Part shown: positions 34,819 through 43,682 of the stretch, in pieces | Layout: every line of letters starts with the position of its first letter | Numbering within the stretch: the stretch's first letter is position 1 | Assembly: GCA_964352665.1 (NCBI GenBank) | Contig: CAYGSJ010000002.1 | Location: forward strand, 62,001 to 126,000 | Source: UBA1672 sp964352665 | GTDB taxonomy: Bacteria; Pseudomonadota; Alphaproteobacteria; Micavibrionales; Micavibrionaceae | DNA length: 64,000 nt | Direction of reading: 5' to 3' | Notes under the pieces: model-generated | The model's database searches: none | The model's input: the letters and a program-made list of their open reading frames with translations, nothing else | Told to the model about the DNA's origin: nothing | Made by a program: the position numbers and the translations under genes

Positions 34819-35865
34819 ATGCGTCTAAAAACGTTTTATGCCAACACAATGACTGAAGCAATGCAGATGATACGAGAATCCCTCGGTGATGAAGCCATTA
34901 TCGTGGCCACAGGGGATCAACCCGCCAGAGGCGGTGTAAAAGTCACAGCCGCCATCGAACCCGCTTTCGAAGTTGGCGAAGAAAGCAGCACCAATTACCA
35001 GGACTGGCTTCAATACGACGATGAAAACGATACAGATACCGTCATAGAGGAATTAACAGAAATAATGCTGCGCCACTGCGTCCCGGAAGATGTCATGGAC
35101 CACATTATTTCTTGTGCCACTGTCATGGGGTTTGATGATATTCGCACCGCGCTTGTTTATACATTGGAACAACTTTATTCCTTCACGCCGCTGCCCTTGG
35201 ATCGCTATTCAAAACCCATGATGATGATAGGCCCTCCTGGATCAGGAAAGACTCTGGCCGTTGCAAAAGTGGCCGCACGCGGCACCCTAAACGGGCTTGA
35301 TGTCGGCGTTATCTCCGCTGACACACTCCGCGCCGGCGGCATTGAACAACTTCAGGCCTTCACAAATTTGCTTAAGATAGATCTCAAAAGAGCCAACAGC
35401 CCAAGAGATCTAAAAGAACATATCGATGCCATGAAAGAAAACAAAGACCAGATCGTCATCGACACCTCTGGCCTCAACCCGTTTGATACAAGTGATGTAA
35501 AAATACTGGCCAAACTGATCGCAGCCGTTAAAGTACGACCAATTCTGGTCTTACCCGCGGGGCTGGAAGCCGATGAAGCAGGAGAAATGGCAAGAGTCTT
35601 CGCAACCATCGGCGCCGCTGAAATGCTGCCAACGCGCGTGGATATAGCCCGCAGATTAGGCAGCCTGCTTTCTGCAGCGCATCAGGGCGGGCTAAGTTTC
35701 ACAGATGTCAGCAACACACCAAAGGTTGCACAGGGGCTTTTTTCTTTAACCCCCAAATCTCTTGCACAATTATTAGTACCAAGACTATATCAATCCCAAA
35801 AAGCTGATATAATGCAATCCGGCTCGGGAACCCAAGAGCCAAGAAAGACAGGAACCACGTCATGA
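34819..35865 (+). CDS. flhF: flagellar SRP-family GTPase FlhF
   Basis: 348 residues, at the short end for FlhF. The N-terminus MRLKTFYANTMTEAMQMIRE is the family start; a short N-domain follows. The G-domain has P-loop GPPGSGKT (about 138-145), ISADTLRAGGIEQLQAF, and DTSGLN in place of the usual DTAGR. The base-recognition motif appears as TRVD instead of TKLD. FlhF places the flagellum at the pole and acts with FlhG, which overlaps it by 4 bp (ATGA). The substitutions in G3 and G4 suggest altered GTP handling. Confidence 0.9.
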   Translation: MRLKTFYANTMTEAMQMIRESLGDEAIIVATGDQPARGGVKVTAAIEPAFEVGEESSTNYQDWLQYDDENDTDTVIEELTEIMLRHCVPEDVMDHIISCATVMGFDDIRTALVYTLEQLYSFTPLPLDRYSKPMMMIGPPGSGKTLAVAKVAARGTLNGLDVGVISADTLRAGGIEQLQAFTNLLKIDLKRANSPRDLKEHIDAMKENKDQIVIDTSGLNPFDTSDVKILAKLIAAVKVRPILVLPAGLEADEAGEMARVFATIGAAEMLPTRVDIARRLGSLLSAAHQGGLSFTDVSNTPKVAQGLFSLTPKSLAQLLVPRLYQSQKADIMQSGSGTQEPRKTGTTS

Positions 35866-36707
35866 CAGAACAGTCCGCCAGCGCGCCATTGAATAAAGAA
35901 AGAACGGATACCGCCAATCCTACATTTCAACGCGCCAAAAATGTCATAGCAGTTGGAAGCGGCAAGGGTGGCGTTGGAAAAACATGGTTTTCGATTACGT
36001 TGGCAAACGCGCTTAGCAATATGGGCAAGCGCGTACTTCTTTTTGACGGCGACCTTGGCTTGGCCAATGTCGATGTACAACTCGGACTTATGCCAAAACG
36101 TGACCTGAATGACGTCATTCGCGGACGCCTCGGACTTGATAAAGTCATCCAGACTTATGAAGAAGGTAATTTCGACATCGTGGCAGGACGGTCTGGACAG
36201 GCATCCTTATCCGCACTCCCCAGCCAAAGACTTGCCCTGCTAAGGGACCAACTTCTCGATGTCTCCTCTGAATATGATGTTGTTATCGCAGATCTTGGCG
36301 CTGGCGTAGACAGAACCGTACGCATGCTCTCTGCAACAGCAAGCAGCACACTTCTTATTACAACCGACGAGCCCACCTCCCTGACAGATGCCTACGCCTT
36401 TATCAAACTGGGAAATGCGGCAGGCATGTCTAAAAACATTAAAATCGTTGTGAACATGGCCTCCAGCCCGAATGAAGGCGAAAAGACATACAAAACCCTC
36501 CTTAAAGCCTGCGAGAATTTCCTGCGTCTTTCTCCTCCTTTAGTCGGTATTATCCGCAACGATACAAAAGTGAAAGATACAATCCGCAGCCAAACGCCTA
36601 TCCTGATCCGCTCACCAAATGCAGACGCAGCAGAAGATGTCGAAAAAATAGCGCGCGAAGTCTGGAGAAGCATTGAAAAAGCAACACAGCAAGCCGCAGA
36701 GGCATAA
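35862..36707 (+). CDS. flhG: MinD-like ATPase FlhG (flagellar number control)
   Basis: 281 residues. Deviant Walker A (SGKGGVGKTWFSITLANAL) at about 30-48, with the signature Lys. FDGDLGLANVDVQLGL is switch I and YDVVIADLGAGVD is switch II/Walker B. The C-terminal half follows ParA/MinD, with TTDEPTSLTDAYAFIKL. FlhG opposes FlhF and limits flagellar number. It overlaps flhF and is 51 bp before a FliK-like gene. Confidence 0.93.
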   Translation: MTEQSASAPLNKERTDTANPTFQRAKNVIAVGSGKGGVGKTWFSITLANALSNMGKRVLLFDGDLGLANVDVQLGLMPKRDLNDVIRGRLGLDKVIQTYEEGNFDIVAGRSGQASLSALPSQRLALLRDQLLDVSSEYDVVIADLGAGVDRTVRMLSATASSTLLITTDEPTSLTDAYAFIKLGNAAGMSKNIKIVVNMASSPNEGEKTYKTLLKACENFLRLSPPLVGIIRNDTKVKDTIRSQTPILIRSPNADAAEDVEKIAREVWRSIEKATQQAAEA

Positions 36708-36758
36708 AGCTTATATTTGCTCTACCATTTCATATCATTTTTCCGCTAAACTCTGATC

Positions 36759-38615
36759 ATGAGCGACGCATCTCCTATTCAGCCTATTGTTTCCCAGCCA
36801 CTGGGCACAAATAGTACTGGCGATTCACAGCCAACAGCCCGCATATTAGACATACCCGAACGGATCAAAAACACAGATCAAAGCAAGCCAATCCGCGCAA
36901 AAGTTGTAAGGGTTGAAGAGGATGGTACACTTCAGGTGCGTACCGACAAAGGCGATATCACGCTAAAACCAGACCGCCCCGTAAATATCAAGCGCGGCGA
37001 TGAAATTGAAATACAAATTCAAAAAGGTGACCAGCCTTTAGTTGCCAAAATACGGGTCACGGTAAAAAACACAACCGAAACAACCACACCGACACCCCCG
37101 CCTCAAACCCCTGACATTACTCTGCCGCCGCCACTTTCAATACAAAAACTGATAAACACACCAAAAGTCGAGGTAGAAAACCTGAGACCTCAACAGGTAC
37201 AAAAAATAGTTCAACCCTTCATAGAAAATGTAAATTACAGTCTTCAAACACTTGAACCTGTAATTCTTAACTCAATCACCCTTGAATCCGGCGTTGTTCC
37301 AATCCCCCCTTTGGAAACATCCGAAATACTGGTTACAACTCTTCCGGCGCCAGAACCAACTCAGAGAATCAACTCTATCGCTCCCTCGGAAACGACTCTT
37401 CTACCGCCTTCAGAACGTAATCCGGAAGTAATAAATACAATTTTAAAACAGCCTGTGACACAAATACCTTTAAGCATTGTCGCAGCACAAAAAATCTCCA
37501 ATCCAAAACCGGAACCAATTACATTTAATCTTTCAGAACTACCGGAAACGCATATATCGTCCATCGTGACCGACGTAAAAGTAAATTCAATTTCCTTACC
37601 TAACCTGCAAATCGTGGAGAGTGAAACTCAAATCCTCCAACAACTGCCCTTTACCGTGCCAGAAGAGCGCGCCGGAGAAACGCGCGCCGTTATTGAAGGA
37701 TTTACCGCTGACAAACATTTTCCGGTCTTCCGGATAACAACACAGGACCACCATGAAAACCACCGCTATGCCCTCAAGATCCCGATCGATGACTTACCAA
37801 TCGGTACGCAGATAGAGCTAACAGTTCTAAAAGCAATCGCAACAGAGCATACAACGCAGTCGCAAGCCTCACTTTCAAACCCACAAATATCCGCTCCGCT
37901 TGTACCGTTCAGCGCCTTAACGCCTGCTTATTTTTTAACACCCGAAATATGGCCGGTACTGCAAGAAATCAACAACACGCTTTTTCAGCTTAACCCTCAA
38001 ATTGCACAAATTTACAATGCCGTCATTCCTAATGCTGCAAACCCTGCACAAATGGGCCCTGCTGTTCTTTTCTTTATTGCCGCTATGCGCTCGGGTGATA
38101 TTCAGAACTGGCTTGGTGACAAAGCAATCGATACCTTGCGACGTGCCGGCAAAGGAGAGTTGCTAAACCGCCTGAGTGGTGAGCTTTCAAGCCTTTCGCG
38201 CATGGGTAAAGACCCCGTCTCACAGGAATGGCGCAGCATGTCTCTGCCGATGGCCTGGCAAAATGATATTCACAAAGTTGTTCTGCATTACCGAAGAGAA
38301 GAACAAGACGAAACCGGGGAAAACGATAAAAAAGGATCAAAAATCAGATTTGTCATGGATCTTTCCTTAAGCAATATGGGCAAGGTACAACTTGACGGGC
38401 TTTTTATTGCCAATACAAGCGGCACAGGAAGACTCGATCTTGTCCTGCGCACAGAACAATCCTTTAGTCAGGCCATGAAACAGAAAATGCGCGGCACTTA
38501 CAAAAATGCCCTCGATGAAACAAAGTTCACCGGTGAACTTTCCTTTCAGGATAAAAAAGACCAATGGGTCCTGATCACCCCTGATAATCCTTCACAATTT
38601 TCAGAAAATATATAG
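36759..38615 (+). CDS. FliK-like protein, second hook-length-control-type protein
   Basis: 618 residues, no signal peptide. N-terminus (about 28-105) has beta-rich RAKVVRVEEDGTLQVRTDKG, then a Pro/Thr-rich disordered region (about 110-300). The C-terminal 200 residues are folded: RFVMDLSLSNMGKVQLDGLF, LDLVLRTEQSFSQAMKQKMR and FTGELSFQ. The pattern of a long low-complexity part and a C-terminal L-S-x-x-G-x-V-x-x-D-x domain is like FliK. A canonical FliK already exists at 14,899. It follows flhG and has no clear ribosome site. Assignment is from layout and context. Confidence 0.6.
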   Translation: MSDASPIQPIVSQPLGTNSTGDSQPTARILDIPERIKNTDQSKPIRAKVVRVEEDGTLQVRTDKGDITLKPDRPVNIKRGDEIEIQIQKGDQPLVAKIRVTVKNTTETTTPTPPPQTPDITLPPPLSIQKLINTPKVEVENLRPQQVQKIVQPFIENVNYSLQTLEPVILNSITLESGVVPIPPLETSEILVTTLPAPEPTQRINSIAPSETTLLPPSERNPEVINTILKQPVTQIPLSIVAAQKISNPKPEPITFNLSELPETHISSIVTDVKVNSISLPNLQIVESETQILQQLPFTVPEERAGETRAVIEGFTADKHFPVFRITTQDHHENHRYALKIPIDDLPIGTQIELTVLKAIATEHTTQSQASLSNPQISAPLVPFSALTPAYFLTPEIWPVLQEINNTLFQLNPQIAQIYNAVIPNAANPAQMGPAVLFFIAAMRSGDIQNWLGDKAIDTLRRAGKGELLNRLSGELSSLSRMGKDPVSQEWRSMSLPMAWQNDIHKVVLHYRREEQDETGENDKKGSKIRFVMDLSLSNMGKVQLDGLFIANTSGTGRLDLVLRTEQSFSQAMKQKMRGTYKNALDETKFTGELSFQDKKDQWVLITPDNPSQFSENI

Positions 38616-38627
38616 GTGACAAAAGAA

Positions 38628-39962
38628 ATGTATAAGGGGTTTATCATTATTATTATCGAAGTCTTGCTTGCCGCTATCGCCTACATTGATAACAAACAAT
38701 TGGCCCTCATCATTACATTGGTCATTATCCCGATTACCGCACTCATTCCCTTCTTGTTAAGCCGGAGAGGTGTTGAATCGCAACGCGCTATCAAACACCG
38801 TGAAAATACCTTTAATGAAATAAACAGCAAAGAATTCCAGGAATGGGAACTAAAAACTCTCAAGGAAATATACAAAAACACGGATATGGTTGACCTGTAC
38901 GATCAAACCTACACCGCAGCTATGATCGAACCTGCAAAAAGGTTTTCTTACCCTTTCGATTCCTTATGTACTTTGGAAGACACCAAAATAAAAAGAATTT
39001 CTCCATCAAAAATACAGAAGAAATATCTCAAATTTCTAGGCGGTACATTCAGAATGAACATGACCGGTTTCGCCATGACAAAACTGGATGTTAATAATGA
39101 CAACAAAGTTGAACATGTACACGCAATTGCCTCGGACTATAAGTCAAACCTGATCACCGCACATATTCTGGAATGGGAACTTTATAACCTTTATAAAAAA
39201 GAAAAAGACATCACCGATTTCAGTAATATCATGGATAAGCTTCCCCTGCGCAAAAGTTATCATGGTGATAAACCACCCCATCAGGCCATATTCGATCCGA
39301 GTGATAACGCACTGCCCCTCATCAGTGTACAGGGGCTAATCATATATAAAGACACCCGCTCCGGCGGCGATGACGGCTGGAAAATCGTAGTGGCACAGCG
39401 TTCAAGCAATGTCACCTTGCGTCCGAATTTATGGCAGTTCCAACCTGCAGGCGGCTTCGAAGTTTTTGGCCGCGAGGGAGAAGAAAACGAAATCCTGCTG
39501 AAACAGGGATTTGATATCCGCACAGCCCTGCTCAGGGAGTACGCCGAAGAACTTTTCCGTGTTGATGAATTCCAGCATAAATCAGACAGCCGCGATGCAA
39601 CCTCTGTCCTCAGCGAGGAAAATGTTGCAAGGCTCATTGGCATGATCAAAAAAGGCACAGCCCATATGGAATTTATCGGCACAGTGGTCGAGCTTGCTTT
39701 CTTGCGCCATGAAATGACATTTTTGATTGTGATAGATGATGAAGAATACTGTAAGCACGGTTTCAAAGGCAGTGATGAATCCAAGGAAATTATTTCTATG
39801 AGCCCAAAAGACGTTCGGAACTATCTCTCCGGTGGAAACCTGCATTCCAGCAGCGCCGGTGCGCTACAATTGGCCATGAAACATCCTTTATTGATCGAAC
39901 GAGGCATTACCGCAGAATTGCAAGAACATGAAGAAAAACCAGCTGCCAACGTATCTAAGTAA
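38628..39962 (+). CDS. membrane-anchored Nudix-like protein
   Basis: 444 residues from ATG 38628, which has AGGTGA at good spacing; GTG 38616 is possible. Two N-terminal membrane helices (about residues 3-20 and 25-45) precede a long cytoplasmic region. The C-terminal half has QFQPAGGFEVFGREGE and, after an insert, ALLREYAEELFRV, which fits the Nudix box (G-x5-E...R-E-x-x-E-E) with extra residues between its halves. Such an insert is unusual, so catalysis is uncertain. The last residues (HEEKPAANVSK) resemble the C-terminus of CtrA. It directly follows the FliK-like gene. Confidence 0.65.
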   Translation: MYKGFIIIIIEVLLAAIAYIDNKQLALIITLVIIPITALIPFLLSRRGVESQRAIKHRENTFNEINSKEFQEWELKTLKEIYKNTDMVDLYDQTYTAAMIEPAKRFSYPFDSLCTLEDTKIKRISPSKIQKKYLKFLGGTFRMNMTGFAMTKLDVNNDNKVEHVHAIASDYKSNLITAHILEWELYNLYKKEKDITDFSNIMDKLPLRKSYHGDKPPHQAIFDPSDNALPLISVQGLIIYKDTRSGGDDGWKIVVAQRSSNVTLRPNLWQFQPAGGFEVFGREGEENEILLKQGFDIRTALLREYAEELFRVDEFQHKSDSRDATSVLSEENVARLIGMIKKGTAHMEFIGTVVELAFLRHEMTFLIVIDDEEYCKHGFKGSDESKEIISMSPKDVRNYLSGGNLHSSSAGALQLAMKHPLLIERGITAELQEHEEKPAANVSK

Positions 39963-39986
39963 TTGTTTAAAATATTTATTCATTTT

Positions 39987-40007
39987 GCATAACCGCAAAA
40001 GTTATGC
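39987..40007. repeat. inverted repeat upstream of the 40,042 gene
   Basis: GCATAAC (39,987-39,993) and GTTATGC (40,001-40,007), perfect 7-bp arms around a 7-base loop. No T run on either strand, so it is more likely an operator or mRNA structure than a terminator. Confidence 0.5.
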
Positions 40008-40041
40008 CACAATACTACTTCATGGGATAATGAGGTAAAAA

Positions 40042-40335
40042 ATGGTAAAACAAGATTTTGAACGTATTGAAACACCAGATGAAGAAGCAAGACCGTTTCT
40101 TCCCTCAAGCAGCTATGTAAAGTTAATAGGATTACAATTAGCCGGTATGACCTACGCGTTTTTTGATACTGCCCAGAAAGTTGCACACCCCGATATGCCT
40201 AGCCCACTAAGCCCTACTCAGCTGACATTACTACTAGCTGCTGCGTCCGCAGGAATCATTGCGTATGATCGTAGACAAGAAAATGATTCTGATGTGATAG
40301 AAGTTACTATTACAGATGATATGCAGCCTGAGTAA
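40042..40335 (+). CDS. small putative membrane protein
   Basis: 97 residues with a strong ribosome site (GAGGTAAAAA). The middle has two weakly hydrophobic stretches: YVKLIGLQLAGMTYAFFDTA (about 25-44) and LTLLLAAASAGIIAY (about 61-75). Both ends are acidic. No family recognised. It converges with fliJ, 2 bp apart. Confidence 0.6.
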   Translation: MVKQDFERIETPDEEARPFLPSSSYVKLIGLQLAGMTYAFFDTAQKVAHPDMPSPLSPTQLTLLLAAASAGIIAYDRRQENDSDVIEVTITDDMQPE

Positions 40336-40337
40336 AA

Positions 40338-40760
40338 TCAGAATTCTGTGTTTCTACGGAAATTTTCGATCGCCACTTCATCAAGCAACTCCGCTTCTTT
40401 CTTTTCCAGCTCCGCCAATTCCTCTGCCGCGCGCCTATCATCAATAATTTCTATCTTCTTCAACTCGGAGAACGCCTCACGCATATCATCTTGCGCACGC
40501 TTTATGCGCTCCTCATGCCTTTCGCGCTCTTCGTCAATTTCTTCGATACGACCCCGAACAGAATTTGCATAGGGCACAAAAAACTCCATCATCTCTGCCC
40601 CCATCTCTTTGGTTTTTTCAGCCTCTATGGCAAGCTGGGTTTCCAGAGTATCACGCTGCTCCTTCATCTCTTCCGCCTGCCTATATAACTGGGCCAGAAA
40701 TTTCTGTTTCTGTTCGATGGCGTGGCGTCTTACACGGATCAAAGGCAAAAGTTCAGCCAT
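40338..40760 (-). CDS. fliJ: flagellar export coiled-coil protein FliJ-like
   Basis: 140 residues, almost entirely two antiparallel-type coiled coils: LIRVRRHAIEQKQKFLAQLY and RGRIEEIDEERERHEERIKR. Length and position right after fliI match FliJ, the stalk that couples FliI to FlhA. FliJ sequences diverge strongly, so the call leans on context. It overlaps fliI by 8 bp. Confidence 0.8.
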   Translation of the reverse strand: MAELLPLIRVRRHAIEQKQKFLAQLYRQAEEMKEQRDTLETQLAIEAEKTKEMGAEMMEFFVPYANSVRGRIEEIDEERERHEERIKRAQDDMREAFSELKKIEIIDDRRAAEELAELEKKEAELLDEVAIENFRRNTEF

Positions 40761-42087
40761 GGCTCATCCCTATAATGCGGGCCAAACGGTCAAATCCGTC
40801 CTGAATATTTGTGCTTTCATCTTTATTCTGTGCCAGAAACACCTCAATTTCAGGATAAACTTCAATGGCCTCATCCACCGCCTCATCACTGCCCCTTCTA
40901 TAGGCCCCTAATCTGATAAGCTCTGCCATGTCCTCATAGACCGAAATGATCTGCTTGGCCCGTTTCAAAATCTCGTTTTGCTCTGGTGTAATCGCTCCGG
41001 GCAAAGACCTGGAAACCGATTTCAAAACATTAATCGCCGGATAGCGCCCGCGGTCCGCAATTGCGCGCTCCATCACAATATGACCATCCACAAGTCCGCG
41101 TACCGCATCCGAAATAGGCTCGTTATGATCATCTCCTTCAACCAGAACAGAAAACAGACCGGTAATCGACCCTTGCCCGGGTGCTCCTGGCCCCGCCCGC
41201 TCCATAAGACGTGACAACTCGCCAAAAGTAGTCGGCGGATATCCCTTTGATGTTGGAGGCTCACCGGCACTAAGTCCAATTTCACGCTGTGCCATTGCAA
41301 AACGGGTTAATGAGTCAATCAAGCATAAAACCTGCTTGCCCTGATCACGGAAATATTCTGCTAGTGCCAAAGTGGTATAAGCGGCCTGCCTGCGCATCAA
41401 TGCCGGCTCGTCCCCCGTGGCCACGACAACAACTGAGCGCGCAAGCCCATCTTCGCCCAAATCATCTTCCAGAAATTCCTGCACCTCGCGTCCGCGCTCG
41501 CCCACAAGACCAATAATGGAAACATCGGCCGATGTATACCGCGCCATCATGGACAAAAGAACCGATTTACCAACGCCTGAGCCCGAAAATATGCCCATAC
41601 GTTGCCCCTGACAGGTCGCAAGAAACGAATTAACAGACCGCACCCCCAAATCAAGCTGTCCCCCAAGCCTTTGCCGTGAATGCGGCGGTGGCGGTTTATT
41701 TTTCAGTAAAACTCCGTCGACACCCTCTATCAGGCTTCCTTTCCCGTCTATAGGCTCTGCCATCCCGTTAATAACGCGCCCCAACCATTTCTCGGTCGGA
41801 TGAATAGTCGGTGCCGAATTCTGAATAACAGCCATACAGCCAAGTCCCACACCCTCTAATGTGCCAAAAGGCATCAAAAGGGCCTGACCATCACGAAAAC
41901 CTATGACTTCACAGGGAATATCCTGATCTTTTGTTGGTTTCAGGTGAACAATTGATCCAATCGTCAGTTGATCGCCAAATCCGGCAATTTCAACCAAAAG
42001 CCCCAGAATCTTGGTCACACGCCCAAAAACCTCGCGGTCAGGGATATCATTCACCGCACTTCCAACTCGTTCCGACAATCGATCCAT
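40753..42087 (-). CDS. fliI: flagellum-specific ATPase FliI
   Basis: 444 residues. Walker A FSGSGVGKS (about 166-174), Walker B VLCLIDSLTRFAMAQREIGL, and GEPPTSKGYPPTTFGELSRL, the type III ATPase signature. The C-terminal helical domain has IRLGAYRRGSDEAVDEAIEV. It powers or gates flagellar export with FliH (25,911) and FliJ (next gene). It is divergent from ctrA. Confidence 0.97.
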   Translation of the reverse strand: MDRLSERVGSAVNDIPDREVFGRVTKILGLLVEIAGFGDQLTIGSIVHLKPTKDQDIPCEVIGFRDGQALLMPFGTLEGVGLGCMAVIQNSAPTIHPTEKWLGRVINGMAEPIDGKGSLIEGVDGVLLKNKPPPPHSRQRLGGQLDLGVRSVNSFLATCQGQRMGIFSGSGVGKSVLLSMMARYTSADVSIIGLVGERGREVQEFLEDDLGEDGLARSVVVVATGDEPALMRRQAAYTTLALAEYFRDQGKQVLCLIDSLTRFAMAQREIGLSAGEPPTSKGYPPTTFGELSRLMERAGPGAPGQGSITGLFSVLVEGDDHNEPISDAVRGLVDGHIVMERAIADRGRYPAINVLKSVSRSLPGAITPEQNEILKRAKQIISVYEDMAELIRLGAYRRGSDEAVDEAIEVYPEIEVFLAQNKDESTNIQDGFDRLARIIGMSHG

Positions 42088-42190
42088 AAAAATCTTTCCA
42101 ATACAAAGAATTGCGCCATTTAGGACTTTCTAGCGCCAAATAAGAAGATTCTACCTCAAAAAGCACATTTATTAAAAATTATATAAGGCG

Positions 42191-42247
42191 TTAAACAATT
42201 TGTTAACCTTTTTAATATTTGTTAAGATATTTGTTAATAAAGGTTAA
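42191..42247. promoter_or_regulatory. array of six TTAA half-sites upstream of ctrA
   Basis: TTAA occurs at 42,191, 42,203, 42,212, 42,222, 42,234 and 42,244, spaced 12, 9, 10, 12 and 10 bp, with ATTTGTTAA repeated three times. No pair has the exact N7 spacing; two have N8. The array is helically phased and ends 35 bp before the ctrA ATG, which suggests autoregulation by CtrA or binding of a related factor. Confidence 0.55.
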
Positions 42248-42281
42248 CGAATCAAAGTAACTTTTTTATAAGGGAGTATTC

Positions 42282-42995
42282 ATGCGCGTTCTATTAGTGG
42301 AAGACGATAGCTCAACAGCAAAAAGTATCGAACTGATGTTAAAATCAGAAGGATACATAGTCGACACGACCGACTTAGGGGAAGATGGTCTTGATCTGGG
42401 TAAAATTTACGATTACGACATCATCATTCTCGATTTGATGTTACCGGACATGGATGGATACGATGTCTTGAAGGCGTTCCGCGCCTCCAAGGTTGAAACA
42501 CCTATTCTAATTCTCTCCGGCTTAACGGAACTCGATAATAAACTCAAAGGTCTTGGCTTTGGTGCTGATGATTACCTGACCAAACCGTTTGACAAGCGGG
42601 AGCTAGTCGCACGTATTCAGGCCATTGTCCGCAGGTCTCAAGGGCATGCACAAAGCATCATTGAAACCGGAGAAATAAAGGTTAATCTGGACAGCCGCAC
42701 AATCGAAGCGGGAGGAAAGCCACTTCACCTGACGGGGAAGGAATACGGCATTCTGGAATTACTGTCTTTGAGAAAAGGCTCTACCCTTACCAAGGAAATG
42801 TTCCTGAACCATCTTTATGGCGGTATGGATGAACCGGAAGTTAAAATTATCGACGTGTTTATTTGCAAGCTTCGCAAAAAACTTGCAGATGCAACGGACG
42901 GCTCAAACTATATTGAAACCGTATGGGGGCGTGGCTATGTCTTGCGTGATCCTCATGAGGATGAGAAAAAAGCAGCAAACGTTTCTAACGCTTAA
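42282..42995 (+). CDS. ctrA: cell-cycle response regulator CtrA
   Basis: 237 residues, normal length. The receiver has MRVLLVEDDSSTAKSIELML, phospho-acceptor Asp51 (ILDLMLPDMDGYDV) and DYLTKPFDKRELVARIQAI. The OmpR-type DNA-binding domain has LTGKEYGILELLSLRKG, TLTKEMFLNHLYGGMDEPEV, KIIDVFICKLRKKL and YIETVWGRGYVL; all are CtrA-specific. It ends EKKAANVSNA. CtrA binds TTAA-N7-TTAA and controls cell cycle and flagellar genes; two such sites are in this window. Confidence 0.97.
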   Translation: MRVLLVEDDSSTAKSIELMLKSEGYIVDTTDLGEDGLDLGKIYDYDIIILDLMLPDMDGYDVLKAFRASKVETPILILSGLTELDNKLKGLGFGADDYLTKPFDKRELVARIQAIVRRSQGHAQSIIETGEIKVNLDSRTIEAGGKPLHLTGKEYGILELLSLRKGSTLTKEMFLNHLYGGMDEPEVKIIDVFICKLRKKLADATDGSNYIETVWGRGYVLRDPHEDEKKAANVSNA

Positions 42996-43018
42996 ACACT
43001 GATAAAATTACTGTTAAG

Positions 43019-43048
43019 AAAGCGCGGGTAAAACCGCGCTTTTATTTT
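43019..43048 (+). terminator. intrinsic terminator of ctrA
   Basis: AAAGCGCGG (43,019-43,027), loop GTAAAA, CCGCGCTTT (43,034-43,042), then TTATTTT. Confidence 0.88.
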
Positions 43049-43097
43049 GCGTGTTGTCTGTTGCAACTTTCCCTCCAAAACCTTAAAGTACAGCCCC

Positions 43098-43682
43098 ATG
43101 AAGATCATAGAAAATAATCTCGCTAATATCCTGACAGTTACGCGGTTACTGCTCCTTCCGCTTATAGTCGCACTGTTTTTTGTAGAAAGCAGTTGGGGAG
43201 GGCTCGCCACATGGCCATGCCTTATATTGTTTATACTTGCGGCCGCTACCGATTATTTCGACGGCTACGTTGCAAGAAAATTAAATCAAATCACAGCATT
43301 CGGAACGTTTCTTGATCCAATTTCTGATAAAATTTTTGTTGCAACGCTTCTGGTTATGCTGGTTGCCACAGAGCGGATAGAAGGCCTTTGGATCATCTGT
43401 GTTCTGCTTATTTTTGCACGCGAGTTTCTGGTATCAGGCATGCGTGAATATCTGGGCCCACACGACGTTCAAATGCCCGTGACTGATCTGGCGAAATGGA
43501 AAACAGCAGCACAAATGTTAAGCCTTGGCTTTCTTATTATTGGAAAAGCCAGCCCCGTAACCCATACATTAGGGCTTTTGTTCCTCGCCGCCGCCACAGG
43601 CCTGACTTTGATCACAGGGCTACACTATACGGTCGTTGGCATAGCCCATATGAGAAAGAATGCGCAGGATGAATCTTTATAA
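43098..43682 (+). CDS. pgsA: CDP-diacylglycerol--glycerol-3-phosphate phosphatidyltransferase
   Basis: 194 residues from ATG 43098 (MKIIENNLANILTVTRLLLL), the usual N-terminus; a longer frame begins with GTG 43,047 inside the ctrA terminator. The CDP-alcohol motif DYFDGYVARKLNQITAFGTF...LDPISD is complete (D-G-x2-A-R-x8-G-x3-D-x3-D). Four or more membrane helices. It makes phosphatidylglycerol phosphate. It overlaps pyrD by about 20 bp. Confidence 0.92.
   Translation: MKIIENNLANILTVTRLLLLPLIVALFFVESSWGGLATWPCLILFILAAATDYFDGYVARKLNQITAFGTFLDPISDKIFVATLLVMLVATERIEGLWIICVLLIFAREFLVSGMREYLGPHDVQMPVTDLAKWKTAAQMLSLGFLIIGKASPVTHTLGLLFLAAATGLTLITGLHYTVVGIAHMRKNAQDESL

Noticed and set aside
42172..42247. 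TTAA array as an origin of replication
   Set aside because: No DnaA boxes seen and no origin-linked genes; control of ctrA is the simpler reading.
43047..43097. Extended N-terminus of PgsA
   Set aside because: It would start inside the ctrA terminator hairpin and adds residues not seen in the family.
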